64,000 nucleotides of DNA, from NCBI GenBank assembly GCA_020637055.1, contig JACJWR010000002.1, positions 62,001-126,000 on the forward strand, in the 5' to 3' direction. Origin of the DNA: Actinomycetota bacterium (GTDB taxonomy: Bacteria; Actinomycetota; Actinomycetes; S36-B12; UBA10799). Under the pieces are notes generated by a model. The model saw only the letters and a program-made list of their open reading frames with translations, was not told where the DNA came from and searched no databases. Positions 16,483-25,361 of this stretch are shown here, piece by piece. The translations under genes and the position numbers were made by a program. Position 1 is the first letter of the stretch. Every line of letters starts with the position of its first letter.

Positions 16483-17609
16483 AGGCCGACCTCGGCGCGC
16501 AACTGCGCCACCAACGGGGGCAGTTCGGCCAGCAGGGCGTCGATATCCGACCGTTGGGCCGTCAGCGGCAGTGTCACCCGCAGGTTGCCGCTCGTGAGCG
16601 TGCCGATCGCAGCCAAGACATGGCTCGGTTGGCCGCTCTCGACCGCGCAGGCCGACCCGCTCGCCACCGCGATTCCCTTGCGATCGAGTTCCACCAGCAT
16701 GGCCTCGGCGTCCACGTACAGCACCGAGAATCCCACCACGTGCGGCAGCCGTCGTTCTGTGTCGCCATGCACGACGACATCGGCCACGTCGGCTAGGCCT
16801 TCGCGCAGGGATTCGATCAGTCGGCGGTCATGTTCGGCGTGCGCGGGTAGGTCGGCCACGGCTGCCTCCAGTCCCAGCGCCGCTGCCGCACAGTCGGCCA
16901 CCGAGGGTGCTCCAAGCGGCAGTGCGGCCAGTTCGGCCGACGGCTCGTCCCGCCACCGGACGCCCGGTCGCACCACCACGGCTGCCGCGTTGCCACCCGC
17001 CCAGGACGCCGCATCGAGCACCAGGGCGTCCCAGTCAGCCGGCAACTCCATGCGACCGCCCGCCATGCTGGCGTCGACCAGCAGCGGCACGTCGTGCGCG
17101 CGGCACAACTGTCGAATCTGTTGCAACGGCTGAGTGGTGCCCACCTCGGGGTTGCCGACGGCCGATACGACCAGTCCAACGTGCCCGTCGGCCAGCATCG
17201 CGGCCAACTCGTCCAGACGGATCCGGCCGAGTCGATCCACTCCCACCTGCCGTGGGGCGGATGGCGGCGATTCGCGGTCGGTGGTCGACGTCTGCCGTCG
17301 GACCGCGTCCAGCACCGCCCGGCGGTCCACGACCGAGGTGACCGCCCCCAGATCAGATCGGCCCAACTGGGCGACTGCCGCCGTCAGGGCGGAGACGAGG
17401 CTCGGGTAGAACACGACCCGAGCGCCGGGTGCGCCGACGGCTGTCGCGACGGCGGTCCCGGCCGCCTCCAGCATGGTGCGGCTCACGCGACCCTCGTGTG
17501 CGCGCAGTGTGGGTCGGGCCCAGGCCGACGATTCGGCTTGGATTCGGGCCTGACGCACCACTGCTGAGGCGGGCTGGCCGGCCTCAGCGGCGAGGAAAAC
17601 CCGGGACAC
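16479..17609 (-). CDS. Cysteine desulfurase-like (class V aminotransferase fold) protein lacking the PLP lysine
   Basis: This 376-residue protein has the fold and several motifs of NifS/IscS-type desulfurases: GNPEVGTTQPL, the PLP-ring aspartate in LLVDAS and the cysteine loop SGSACAVESGQPSHVL. The expected Ser-x-His-Lys segment instead reads DAASWAGGNAA, with no histidine or lysine. The only lysine in the whole protein is in DRKGIAV, just before the cysteine loop and far from the usual position. It is therefore probably not a normal PLP enzyme. The GTG at 17609 is set by the family N-terminus (SRVFLAAEAG). It overlaps tusA by 4 bases. Confidence 0.85.
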   Translation of the reverse strand: MSRVFLAAEAGQPASAVVRQARIQAESSAWARPTLRAHEGRVSRTMLEAAGTAVATAVGAPGARVVFYPSLVSALTAAVAQLGRSDLGAVTSVVDRRAVLDAVRRQTSTTDRESPPSAPRQVGVDRLGRIRLDELAAMLADGHVGLVVSAVGNPEVGTTQPLQQIRQLCRAHDVPLLVDASMAGGRMELPADWDALVLDAASWAGGNAAAVVVRPGVRWRDEPSAELAALPLGAPSVADCAAAALGLEAAVADLPAHAEHDRRLIESLREGLADVADVVVHGDTERRLPHVVGFSVLYVDAEAMLVELDRKGIAVASGSACAVESGQPSHVLAAIGTLTSGNLRVTLPLTAQRSDIDALLAELPPLVAQLRAEVGL

Positions 17610-17798
17610 ACGTCTATCCTGCCCGCTCCACGGTCGATTCACCGAATTTCTCCCCACGGAACAGGCAGTGAACGCGCGCCCCGGATCCCGAGGCGGCGGG
17701 ACCTGCGCTACTCTCACCCCCGTGGGGTTGCCAACGCCCCTCGTGCGCCGTGCCCTCCGAGGTGTGGACGCGCCAAGGTCCGAGACGAAAGGTGTGCT

Positions 17799-18623
17799 GT
17801 GGCATCGTCCGGTAAGCAGCGGGGACCCAGCGGAGCAGGCTGGGCCGCGGTCATCCTCATGGGTGCCGTGATGGCGGGCCTGGTCTGGTGGGGCTACGAA
17901 TACAACTTCGGCTTCCCGTCGGGTGCGACGGAGGAATCCGCAATCACCTTGCACTTCTGGAACGGCACGTGGGTCGCGGCCTTCGCCGTCGGCATCCTCA
18001 CCTGGGGTTTGATGCTCTACGCCTCGATCGCCTACCGGCGTCGGCAGGGCGACGGCATGCCGCGGCAGTTGCGCTACAACATTCCGATCGAAGTGATGTA
18101 CACGGTTACGCCGATCGCCATGGTGCTGGCGCTGGTGTTCTTCACCGTGCGCGACCAGGCGATTCTGACCGAGGTCTCGAACGACCAGTCCGAGACCGTC
18201 GAGGTGACCGGCTTCCGGTGGTCGTGGACCTTCTACTACGCCGAGCACGATGTCTACGAGACCGGCCAGCCCAGCCTCCAGGAAGACCAGTTGCCCACGC
18301 TCTACCTGCCGGTCAACGAGAAGGTTCAGTTCCGCCTCGGGAGCCCCGACGTCATCCACTCCTTCTGGGTGCCCGAATTCCTGTTCAAGATGGACGTGAT
18401 CCCGGGCCGGGTGAACACCTTCGAAGTCACCCCTAACGAACTCGGAACCTTCGCCGGCAAGTGCGCCGAGTTGTGCGGCGTGGACCACTCGCGGATGCTG
18501 TTCAACCTCAAGGTTGTTGAGCGCGCTGAATTCGACGCGCACATGGACGAATTGCGGGCCCTGGGGCAGACTGGCGATCCAGACTCGGGCCGACTCACCG
18601 ACGCCGCACAAGATGTGGAGTGA
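17799..18623 (+). CDS. ctaC: Cytochrome c oxidase subunit II
   Basis: Subunit II (274 residues) accepts electrons at the CuA centre and passes them to subunit I. Three hydrophobic segments are seen (about 15-35, 50-75, 95-115), followed by the periplasmic cupredoxin domain with IHSFWVPEF and the CuA motif CAELCGVDHSRM. There is no lipobox cysteine at the N-terminus. The GTG start has AAAGG upstream. It is followed 3 bases later by ctaD. In Actinobacteria it works in a supercomplex with the qcr genes on the other strand downstream. Confidence 0.95.
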   Translation: MASSGKQRGPSGAGWAAVILMGAVMAGLVWWGYEYNFGFPSGATEESAITLHFWNGTWVAAFAVGILTWGLMLYASIAYRRRQGDGMPRQLRYNIPIEVMYTVTPIAMVLALVFFTVRDQAILTEVSNDQSETVEVTGFRWSWTFYYAEHDVYETGQPSLQEDQLPTLYLPVNEKVQFRLGSPDVIHSFWVPEFLFKMDVIPGRVNTFEVTPNELGTFAGKCAELCGVDHSRMLFNLKVVERAEFDAHMDELRALGQTGDPDSGRLTDAAQDVE

Positions 18624-18626
18624 CGA

Positions 18627-20412
18627 ATGACCATTCTCAATGAGCGGCCGGAATCACAGGCTGCGATCACCGCCCCGGCGGATCGCAAAGCGGCGCGCAA
18701 GGCCAACTACGGCCGCACCGTCGTCAAGTGGCTCACCTCGACCGACCACAAGGTCATCGGGTACATGTACCTGATCACCTCGTTCGCCTTCTTCCTCGTC
18801 GGTGGCGTGATGGCGCTGGCGATCCGGGCCGAGCTGGCCAGTCCCGGGCTGCAGTTCCTGAGCAACGCCCAGTACAACCAGATGTTCACCATGCACGGCA
18901 GCATCATGCTGCTGCTGTTCGCGACGCCGCTCTTCGTGGGATTCGCGAACATCCTGCTGCCGCTTCAGATCGGCGCCCCGGACGTCGCCTTCCCACGATT
19001 GAACATGCTGGGTTTCTACCTGTTCCTGTTCGGTGGCCTGATCGTGATGTCCGGCTTCCTCACCCATCGGGGGCGGCGGACTTCGGCTGGTTCGCCTACA
19101 CGCCGCCGTCGCTGGAGGCGTTCACGCCGTCGAAGGGCGCCGACCTGTGGATCATGGGATTCGCCATCAGTGGTCTGGGAACCATCATGGCGGCGGTCAA
19201 CTTCATCACCACGATCGTGACGATGGTGGGCCCCGCATGACGATGTTCCGGATGTCGATCTTCTCTGACCGTGCTGCTCACCAGCGTCTTGGTGCTGGTG
19301 GCCTTCCGGTCCTGGCGGCCCATATGATCGTGCTGGAGTCCGACCGGAAGTTCGGCACCGTGGTGTTCGCGGCCGAGAACGGCGGCGCCATCCCTCGCAG
19401 CATCTCTTCTGGTTCTTCGGCCATCTGGAGGTTCACATCCTCGCCTTGCCGTTCTTCGGATTGGCCAGCGAGATCATTCCGGTCTTCAGTCGCAAGCCGA
19501 TCTTCGCCAAGGGCCTGGTTCGCGCCACGATCGCCATCGCCGGCTTGTCGGTGGCTGTGTGGGCGCACCACATATGCGTGACCGGGGCCGTGCTGTTGCC
19601 GTTCTTCGCGCTTAATGACCACGTCATCGTGGTGCCACCGGCGGAAGTTCTTCAACTGATAGGCACGATGTAAGCGGATCGAAGATCTTCGAAACGCCCA
19701 TGGTTGTGTGGACCATGGCCTTCGTCACGTTCTTGTTCGGCGGTCTGACCGGGATCATCTGGCGTCGCCGCTGGACTTCGCAGTCTCGGATAGCTACTTC
19801 GTGGTGGCGCACTTCCACTACACGATCTTCGGCACCGTGGTCTTCTTGATGTTCGCCGGATTCTTCTTCTGGTGGCCAAAGTGGACCGGACGGATGCTCG
19901 ACGAGCGTCTGGGCAAGGTGCAGTTCTGGCTGCTGTTCATCGGCTTCCAGGTCACCTTCCTGGTGCAGCACTGGCTGGGCGCCGAGGGTATGCCGCGGCG
20001 CTACGCGGACTACCTCGAGTCCGACGGGTTCCACACGCTGAACATCATCTCCAGCATCGGGGCGATCCTGCTGGGAATCTCCACGCTGTTCTTCATGTGG
20101 AACGTCTACCGCACCTGGCGCTACGCGCCGAAGGTCGAGGTCGACGACCCCTGGGGTTGGGGTGGTTCGCTCGAGTGGGCGACCAGTTGCCCGCCGCCCC
20201 GGCACAACTTCACCTCGCTGCCGCCGATTCGCTCGGAACGGCCTGCCTTCGACCTGCACCACCCGGAGCACGCCGCTGCGGATCTGCCGATCGGCAAGAA
20301 CCGCCTCGACGGACTCGTGGGAGGCCCGGACATCAGCCACGGCAAGGGCACCTCGTCGTCGACCACGGCGTTGCTCGACCGCCCGGACGCGGACGACGAG
20401 GGGAGCAAATAA
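18627..20412 (+). pseudogene. ctaD: Cytochrome c oxidase subunit I, interrupted by multiple frameshifts
   Basis: The N-terminal third (18627 to about 19065) and the C-terminal third (about 19780 to 20412) read cleanly and are typical subunit I, including MFTMHGSIM and VAHFHYTIFGTVV haem-ligand regions. Between them the homologous protein is spread over all three frames: GAADFGWFAY, MTMFRMSIF, VLLTSVLVLVAF, VLESDRKFG, QHLFWFFGH, WAHHICVTGAV, FVTFLFGGLTG. I count about seven frame changes plus substitutions, for example GHLEVHI where HPEVY is near-universal. A sequencing or assembly fault is likelier than true decay because the neighbours are intact and no other ctaD is seen. Confidence 0.9.
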
Positions 20413-20415
20413 CCG

Positions 20416-20829
20416 ATGAAGCTCGACGGCAAACTCTTCCTCTGGGGAATGGTCTTCTACGCCTTCATCGCAGTGGTGTACGGCTGGTGGACGATCGCCG
20501 ACGACGGCAAGATCGACTGGATCGGCACCACGGTGCTGCTCTTCACCGCATTCCTGTCGTTCCTGGTCGGCTTCTACCTGACGTTCACCGCCCGGCGCAT
20601 CGGATCGTTGCCGGAGGACGACGGCAACGCCGACATCGAAGAGGCCGACCCCGACTATGGCTTCTTCAGCCCGCACTCTTGGTGGCCGCTCGCGGTCGGC
20701 GGGAGCGTCGCGATCATTGCCTTCGGATTTGTCTTCGCCGCCTGGCTGGTGGCCTTCGGTGTGGCTGCCGTGCTCTTCTCGGTGTGGGGATTCGTCTTCG
20801 AGTACTACCGCGGGGACCACGCCCACTAG
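20416..20829 (+). CDS. ctaF: Cytochrome c oxidase subunit IV, actinobacterial type
   Basis: CtaF (137 residues) is the small fourth subunit of actinobacterial aa3 oxidase. It has four hydrophobic segments in two pairs (about 5-25, 35-57, 88-108, 110-128), the YGWWTIADDGKIDWIGT loop and a C-terminus ending FEYYRGDHAH. The ATG is 3 bases after the ctaD stop. A strong terminator hairpin follows at 20838, closing the ctaC-ctaD-ctaF unit. Confidence 0.92.
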   Translation: MKLDGKLFLWGMVFYAFIAVVYGWWTIADDGKIDWIGTTVLLFTAFLSFLVGFYLTFTARRIGSLPEDDGNADIEEADPDYGFFSPHSWWPLAVGGSVAIIAFGFVFAAWLVAFGVAAVLFSVWGFVFEYYRGDHAH

Positions 20830-20837
20830 CAACGAAC

Positions 20838-20886
20838 ACACCACGAACCCCCGCCCCGACATGCCGGGCGCGGGGGTTCGTGGTGT
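20838..20886 (+). terminator. Transcription terminator hairpin after ctaF
   Basis: A perfect 17-base-pair stem (ACACCACGAACCCCCGC at 20838-20854 with its complement at 20870-20886) has a 15-base loop and is followed by TTGT. It ends the ctaCDF unit. The U-tract is weak, as is common in high-G+C genomes. Confidence 0.8.
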
Positions 20887-21064
20887 TTGTCACTCTCGGG
20901 ATACGATCGAGTCTCGTAGAATTGGGTATCCCAGATCTTGATACGCACAACCCAGCGCTGTCGTAGCCTGCTCGGAGAGCACCGCACGTGATCGCACGAG
21001 CCGGCGGCATTCGAGCAACGGCAGCCGGCTCACCCAAGGCAACGTGACGAAGGAGCGACTCGGA

Positions 21065-22276
21065 GTGGAACTGAAGTCAAGGACGAGCGTGCTGGTCGTG
21101 GTCGCCAGTGGTCTTGGGGCCACCCTGCTGGTTTCCGGCTGCGGCCCGATGCTCACCGCCTCGGCCGGTACCGGAAGTTCCGACAGCAGCGCCGTCGTGC
21201 AGGTGAATCAGGCCGGTGCGAAGAACGTGTCCGTGCTCGAGCCCGTCGTCGTGAAGGTCGAGGAGGGCCGTCTGACGGCCGTTTCGGTCACAGGTGGCAT
21301 GGGAGCCATCCCGGGGCAATTGTCGCCTGACGGGCGTTCCTGGACCTCTGAACCGGGTGTGGAGTTGCCGTTCGGCACCACCTACCAGATCAATGCCAGT
21401 GCGGTGGACGGCGAGGGCCGCACCAAACAGATCACGGACTCCTTCACCACCGTGGCACCGCAAGAGGAAGTCAACCCCGCTGTGCTCTACATGGCCGACT
21501 ACGACACCTACGGCGTCGGCATGCCGATCATCGTGAACTTCAACGTCCCGGTGACGGAGAAGAAGGCGGTGGAAGACCGCCTCAAGGTGACCAGCACGGT
21601 GCCGTTGGAAGGTGCCTGGTCGTGGAACGAGTCCAACACCCGAGTGACATTCCGACCCACCGGGTTCTGGCCCAGCGGCACGTCGGTCAGTTTCGTGGGC
21701 GACCTCTACGGCGTGAAGTTGAACGACACCGCCTATGGCGCCTCGGATCCGAGCATCCACTTCAACGTCGGCGACAAAGTCGTGATGAATGTCGACGTCA
21801 ACACGCTGCAGATGACGGTCTCGCGCAACGACGTGCCGTTGAAGACGATTCCGGTGACCATCGGCAAGGCTGGCTTTGAAACCCACGAGGGGGTGAAGGT
21901 CGTCACCGGCAAGGAGGGGACCATCACCATGCGTTCGGCACCGGGTTCACCGGAGCCCTACGTGGCGGAGAAGGTTCAGTATTCGATGCGGCTCACCGAA
22001 CACGGGGAGTACCTGCACGCAGCACCCTGGGCGAATGCCGCCTTCGGCAACTACGCCTTCAGCCACGGCTGCATCAGCATGACGACCGACAACGCCGGCT
22101 GGCTCTGGAACCAGGTGAACGAGGGTGACGTTGTGACCACCTTCGGCACCGGGTACCCCTGGCAGCAGGACAACGGCGTGACCGCCTGGAACTACACCTG
22201 GGATCAGTGGTTGAGCCGATCGGAAACCGGCGCCCTCAACGTCGGTCCGGACGGCGCCACACCGGTCGGAGCCTGA
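21065..22276 (+). CDS. L,D-transpeptidase lipoprotein with Ig-like domains
   Basis: This 403-residue protein makes 3-3 crosslinks in peptidoglycan. It begins with a lipoprotein signal (helix then LLVSGC lipobox), continues with bacterial Ig-like beta domains (about 45-265), and ends with a YkuD catalytic domain whose His and Cys lie in FSHGCISM. The layout matches mycobacterial Ldt proteins such as LdtMt2. The GTG at 21065 is preferred (AAGGAG 9 bases upstream) over the in-frame GTG at 21044. It stands alone between the two respiratory operons. Confidence 0.93.
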   Translation: MELKSRTSVLVVVASGLGATLLVSGCGPMLTASAGTGSSDSSAVVQVNQAGAKNVSVLEPVVVKVEEGRLTAVSVTGGMGAIPGQLSPDGRSWTSEPGVELPFGTTYQINASAVDGEGRTKQITDSFTTVAPQEEVNPAVLYMADYDTYGVGMPIIVNFNVPVTEKKAVEDRLKVTSTVPLEGAWSWNESNTRVTFRPTGFWPSGTSVSFVGDLYGVKLNDTAYGASDPSIHFNVGDKVVMNVDVNTLQMTVSRNDVPLKTIPVTIGKAGFETHEGVKVVTGKEGTITMRSAPGSPEPYVAEKVQYSMRLTEHGEYLHAAPWANAAFGNYAFSHGCISMTTDNAGWLWNQVNEGDVVTTFGTGYPWQQDNGVTAWNYTWDQWLSRSETGALNVGPDGATPVGA

Positions 22277-22404
22277 CAACCGCCGGGGGCTCCCGGCCAC
22301 CTTTCGCTGAGCGCACGTCTTCGTCGCACTAGCGGCCCCTTGAGCGGCTCCTAGTGTCGCAAAGCCGCACGCTCACTGAGCTGGGGCCGCAGGAGACACT
22401 GGGG

Positions 22405-22472
22405 GAGTGGCGAGAACCCTGGGAATGAGTTGTGAGAAACACCCGGGGAAGAGTCGTGAGAACCCCGGAAAT
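22405..22472. repeat. Three imperfect tandem repeats of 22-24 bases
   Basis: Units at 22405-22426, 22427-22450 and 22451-22472 share a GAGTYGTGAGAAC core and then a CCCGGGAA-like end. They run directly into the 21-base-pair inverted repeat that follows. They do not encode a recognisable protein in either strand. Confidence 0.6.
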
Positions 22473-22515
22473 GGGTGAGGGGCCCCTCCGGAATCCGGAG
22501 GGGCCCCTCACCCAT
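22471..22515. terminator. Very strong inverted repeat between convergent ldt and qcrB
   Basis: Twenty-one-base arms (22471-22491 and 22495-22515) are perfectly complementary around AAT. Each arm itself contains the palindrome GAGGGGCCCCTC. It sits 16 bases after the qcrB stop and downstream of the L,D-transpeptidase, so it can end transcription from both sides. No clear U-tract is seen. Confidence 0.75.
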
Positions 22516-22530
22516 TGTGGAGAGATTCCG

Positions 22531-24297
22531 CTACGACTTGTTCTCCCCGCGCTCCGCCTCGATCGTGCGTGCGGCATCGCGAGCCGCGGCGACGAGTTTC
22601 GGATCGTCGTGCAACACACCCTCGTCGGCGATGACGCCGGGAGTGCCGACGCGCAGTGCCGTCGCCTCGTCGAGCACCGGAGTGGTCTGCTCGATCTCGT
22701 GCGCGAGGTGAGCGTCGGCAGCCGCGAGCTCCTCCGGAGTGGGCAGGGGGATGTTGTCCCCGTAGAACCAGTTGGAGAGCCGCGACCGCAACCGGTTCCG
22801 CCCGGCTTTCTTGTTCTTGACCCCGTTGGCGTCTTCGGTCGGTGGCAGCGCCAGCGGCTCAACCTCGGGCTTGGACAGCAGCACCGCCCGCTCTTCGACC
22901 GAGATCGGGCCGTGGATCTCGATGAACTCGCCGTGGGGGAGTCGCAGGATCTGTCCGGTCTCCCGGCCGTGCAGCAACTTCTCCCGATCGCGGCGCTGCA
23001 GCGACAGGCAGATCCGCTTGGTGATGACGAAGGCGATCGGCGGGAGCACGAAGATGCCGATCCGCAAGAACCAGGTGATCGCATTCACCGACACGTCGAA
23101 GAATCGGGCGATCAGGTCGTTGCCGCCACCGATCCACAGCAGGATGTAGAAGGTCAGCGCCATCACACCGATGCCGGTGCGAGTCGGGTTGTTGCGGGGA
23201 CGGTCGAGGATGTGGTGTTCCTTGGTGTCGCCGGTGACCCAACTCTCGAACCACGGATACAGCGCCATGGCGGTGAACACCAGACCCGGCACCACCGCGG
23301 CCGGTATGAAGATGTTCCAACTGATCGTGAAGCCGAAGATCACCGTCTCCACGTTGGGCATCAGCCGTAGTGCGCCCTCGAGCCAGCCGATGTACCAGTC
23401 GGGCTGGGAGCCGGCGGTGACTTGATCCGGGGTATAGGGACCGTACGCCCAGATCGGGTTGATCGTGACCAGACCCGCGACCAGGGTGGTGATGCCGAAC
23501 ACCGCGAAGAAGAATCCACCTGCCTTCGCCATGTAGATGGGCATCAGGCGGTAGCCGACGACGTTCTCGTTGGTCCGGCCCGGACCTGGGTATTGGGTGT
23601 GCTTCTGGTACCACACCATGATCAGGTGGGCCGTGACCAGAGCCAGGATGATGCCCGGTACCAGCAGGATATGCACCGCATAGAGCCTGGAGATGATGTC
23701 CGTGCCCGGGAACTCGCCGCCGAAGACGAACCACGACAGGTAGGTGCCGACCAGCGGGATCGAGAGCATGATGCCCTGCGCGATCCGAAGTCCGGTGCCC
23801 GAGAGTAGGTCGTCGGGCAAGGAGTATCCGGCGAAACCGGCCACCAGGGCCAAGGTCAGCAACCCGACGCCGATCAGCCAGTTGAACTCGCGGGGCTTGC
23901 GGAAGGCCCCGGTGAAGAACACGCGCAGCAGGTGCACCGAGATGGCGGCGACGAAGAACAGTGCCGCCCAGTGGTGGATCTGGCGCATCAACAGGCCGCC
24001 GCGGATGTCGAACGAGATATCCAGGGTGGAGGCGTAGGCCTCCGACATCTCGACGCCCTTCAGCGGGGCGTACGAGCCGTCGTAGATGACCTCAACCATG
24101 CTCGGCTTGAACCAGAACGTGAGGAACGTTCCGGACAGCAGGATGACGATGAAGGAGTAGAGGGCGATCTCACCCAGCATGAACGACCAGTGGTCGGGGA
24201 ATACCTTGCCGAGGCTGCGCTTGAAGAAGTTCGCCGAGGCGAATCGATCGTCGACGTAGGTCGCCGCCTTCTTCCCGGCGTTGACGGTGGCGCTCAT
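22531..24297 (-). CDS. qcrB: Cytochrome bc1 complex cytochrome b subunit
   Basis: QcrB (588 residues) holds the two b haems and quinone sites of the respiratory bc1 complex. The four haem histidines are in RQIHHW, SVHLLR, YAVHILL and TAHLIM. About nine membrane helices are followed by a long actinobacterial cytoplasmic C-terminal tail (from about 420). Its ATG shares one base with the qcrA stop (TGATG). It is the last gene of the ctaE-qcrC-qcrA-qcrB unit and is followed by a strong inverted repeat. Confidence 0.96.
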   Translation of the reverse strand: MSATVNAGKKAATYVDDRFASANFFKRSLGKVFPDHWSFMLGEIALYSFIVILLSGTFLTFWFKPSMVEVIYDGSYAPLKGVEMSEAYASTLDISFDIRGGLLMRQIHHWAALFFVAAISVHLLRVFFTGAFRKPREFNWLIGVGLLTLALVAGFAGYSLPDDLLSGTGLRIAQGIMLSIPLVGTYLSWFVFGGEFPGTDIISRLYAVHILLVPGIILALVTAHLIMVWYQKHTQYPGPGRTNENVVGYRLMPIYMAKAGGFFFAVFGITTLVAGLVTINPIWAYGPYTPDQVTAGSQPDWYIGWLEGALRLMPNVETVIFGFTISWNIFIPAAVVPGLVFTAMALYPWFESWVTGDTKEHHILDRPRNNPTRTGIGVMALTFYILLWIGGGNDLIARFFDVSVNAITWFLRIGIFVLPPIAFVITKRICLSLQRRDREKLLHGRETGQILRLPHGEFIEIHGPISVEERAVLLSKPEVEPLALPPTEDANGVKNKKAGRNRLRSRLSNWFYGDNIPLPTPEELAAADAHLAHEIEQTTPVLDEATALRVGTPGVIADEGVLHDDPKLVAAARDAARTIEAERGENKS

Positions 24298-25361
24298 CAG
24301 CGGTCACGCTCCCAGAAACTCGGGCCGACTGGTTGGTCGAAGTCGCTCCGTGCGATGAGGAAGCCTTCTTCGTCCACCGTGATCGGCAGTTGTGGCAATG
24401 CGCGCGCCGCGGGCCCGAACACGACGTTGCCAGAGTCACTGAGGTCGAAGGTCGACTGGTGACACGGGCACAACAAATGATGGGTCCGCTGCTGATATAG
24501 CGCAATCGGACATCCGACATGGGTGCAGATCTTGGAGAACGCGAGGATCCCCTGGTAGTCCCAGCCTTCGCCCTGCTGGCTCTGGATGTCCTCCGGCGCC
24601 ATTCGCACCAGGATGATCGCAGCTTTCGCGCGGGCGTTGAGGTTGCCCTCTTCGTGCTGGACCTCGGTGAGGTTGGCCGGCATGGCTGAGACGACGCCGC
24701 CGATCGGCACATCGGCTGGCCGCACCGGGCGCTCGAGCGGATCGGTGACGATTCGGGAGCCCTCTTCCCACAACGTCTCCTTCAGGACGCCGAGGTCCAG
24801 CGGGCCGGGAGCGAGGTCGCGCAGCATGACCACCAGCGGAATCGGGAACAGGCCCATGGCGAGCAGCAGGCTGCGTCGGATGATCTTGCGCTGGCCGAAG
24901 CCGGACTCGTCGGCCCCATCCCAGAACACCTCGGCGGCTTCATCGCGCTCCTGCTGGGTGCTCTTGAGCGGGTGCCGGAGCTGGACGACCTCTTTGTCCG
25001 GCATGAGCTTCTTGGCCCATTGGATGGCACCGGCACCGATGAAGAAGATGGCCAGGCCGAACGTGACGCCGAGAGCGGTGTTACTGGCGTTGATCGTCGC
25101 GTTGAAGAACGGAACCGGCCAAGTGTCCGTGGTCGGGATCTGCACGAAGGCGATCACGAAAAGCACGGTCATCAGGGCCGACGCCAGGAACATCAGGGCG
25201 ACTTGCCGCTCGGCCCGCTTGGCCGCGCGAGGGTCGATGTCGGTCTGCCGCGGTCGATGCGGTGGCAGACCGGGAATGTCGTGGCCCTGGTTGCGGGCCA
25301 CCACGTCGGTGCCGGTCTCGGCCGCCGACGACGATTGCGGGGTGGGTGAGTTGTCGGTCAT
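24297..25361 (-). CDS. qcrA: Cytochrome bc1 complex Rieske iron-sulfur subunit
   Basis: QcrA (354 residues) passes electrons from quinol to cytochrome c. It has three N-terminal membrane helices, the actinobacterial pattern, and the Rieske [2Fe-2S] motifs CTHVGC and CPCHQST near residues 280-305. The ATG at 25361 is preferred over one 7 codons upstream because it overlaps the qcrC stop in ATGA. It belongs to the bc1 operon and works as a supercomplex with cytochrome aa3. Confidence 0.95.
   Translation of the reverse strand: MTDNSPTPQSSSAAETGTDVVARNQGHDIPGLPPHRPRQTDIDPRAAKRAERQVALMFLASALMTVLFVIAFVQIPTTDTWPVPFFNATINASNTALGVTFGLAIFFIGAGAIQWAKKLMPDKEVVQLRHPLKSTQQERDEAAEVFWDGADESGFGQRKIIRRSLLLAMGLFPIPLVVMLRDLAPGPLDLGVLKETLWEEGSRIVTDPLERPVRPADVPIGGVVSAMPANLTEVQHEEGNLNARAKAAIILVRMAPEDIQSQQGEGWDYQGILAFSKICTHVGCPIALYQQRTHHLLCPCHQSTFDLSDSGNVVFGPAARALPQLPITVDEEGFLIARSDFDQPVGPSFWERDR

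Noticed and set aside
18624..19236. Minus-strand continuation of the desulfurase frame through ctaC, and other shadows over ctaD
   Set aside because: The desulfurase family starts at about 17609; the rest is antisense to ctaC, and the ctaD region is explained by frameshifted subunit I.
19446..19673. The 75-codon frame in ctaD as a separate small membrane protein
   Set aside because: It is plainly the middle part of subunit I (LASEIIPVFSRKPIF, WAHHICVTGAV) cut by frameshifts.
20889..21064. tRNA or small RNA upstream of the L,D-transpeptidase
   Set aside because: No cloverleaf, acceptor stem or conserved T-loop could be assembled from the sequence.
22323..22361. A second terminator after ldt (CACTAG / CTAGTG arms)
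   Set aside because: Only six bases pair well, with mismatches further in; the stronger inverted repeat at 22471 is a better candidate.
22408..22515. A CRISPR array
   Set aside because: Only three imperfect units with no spacers, and no cas genes nearby.
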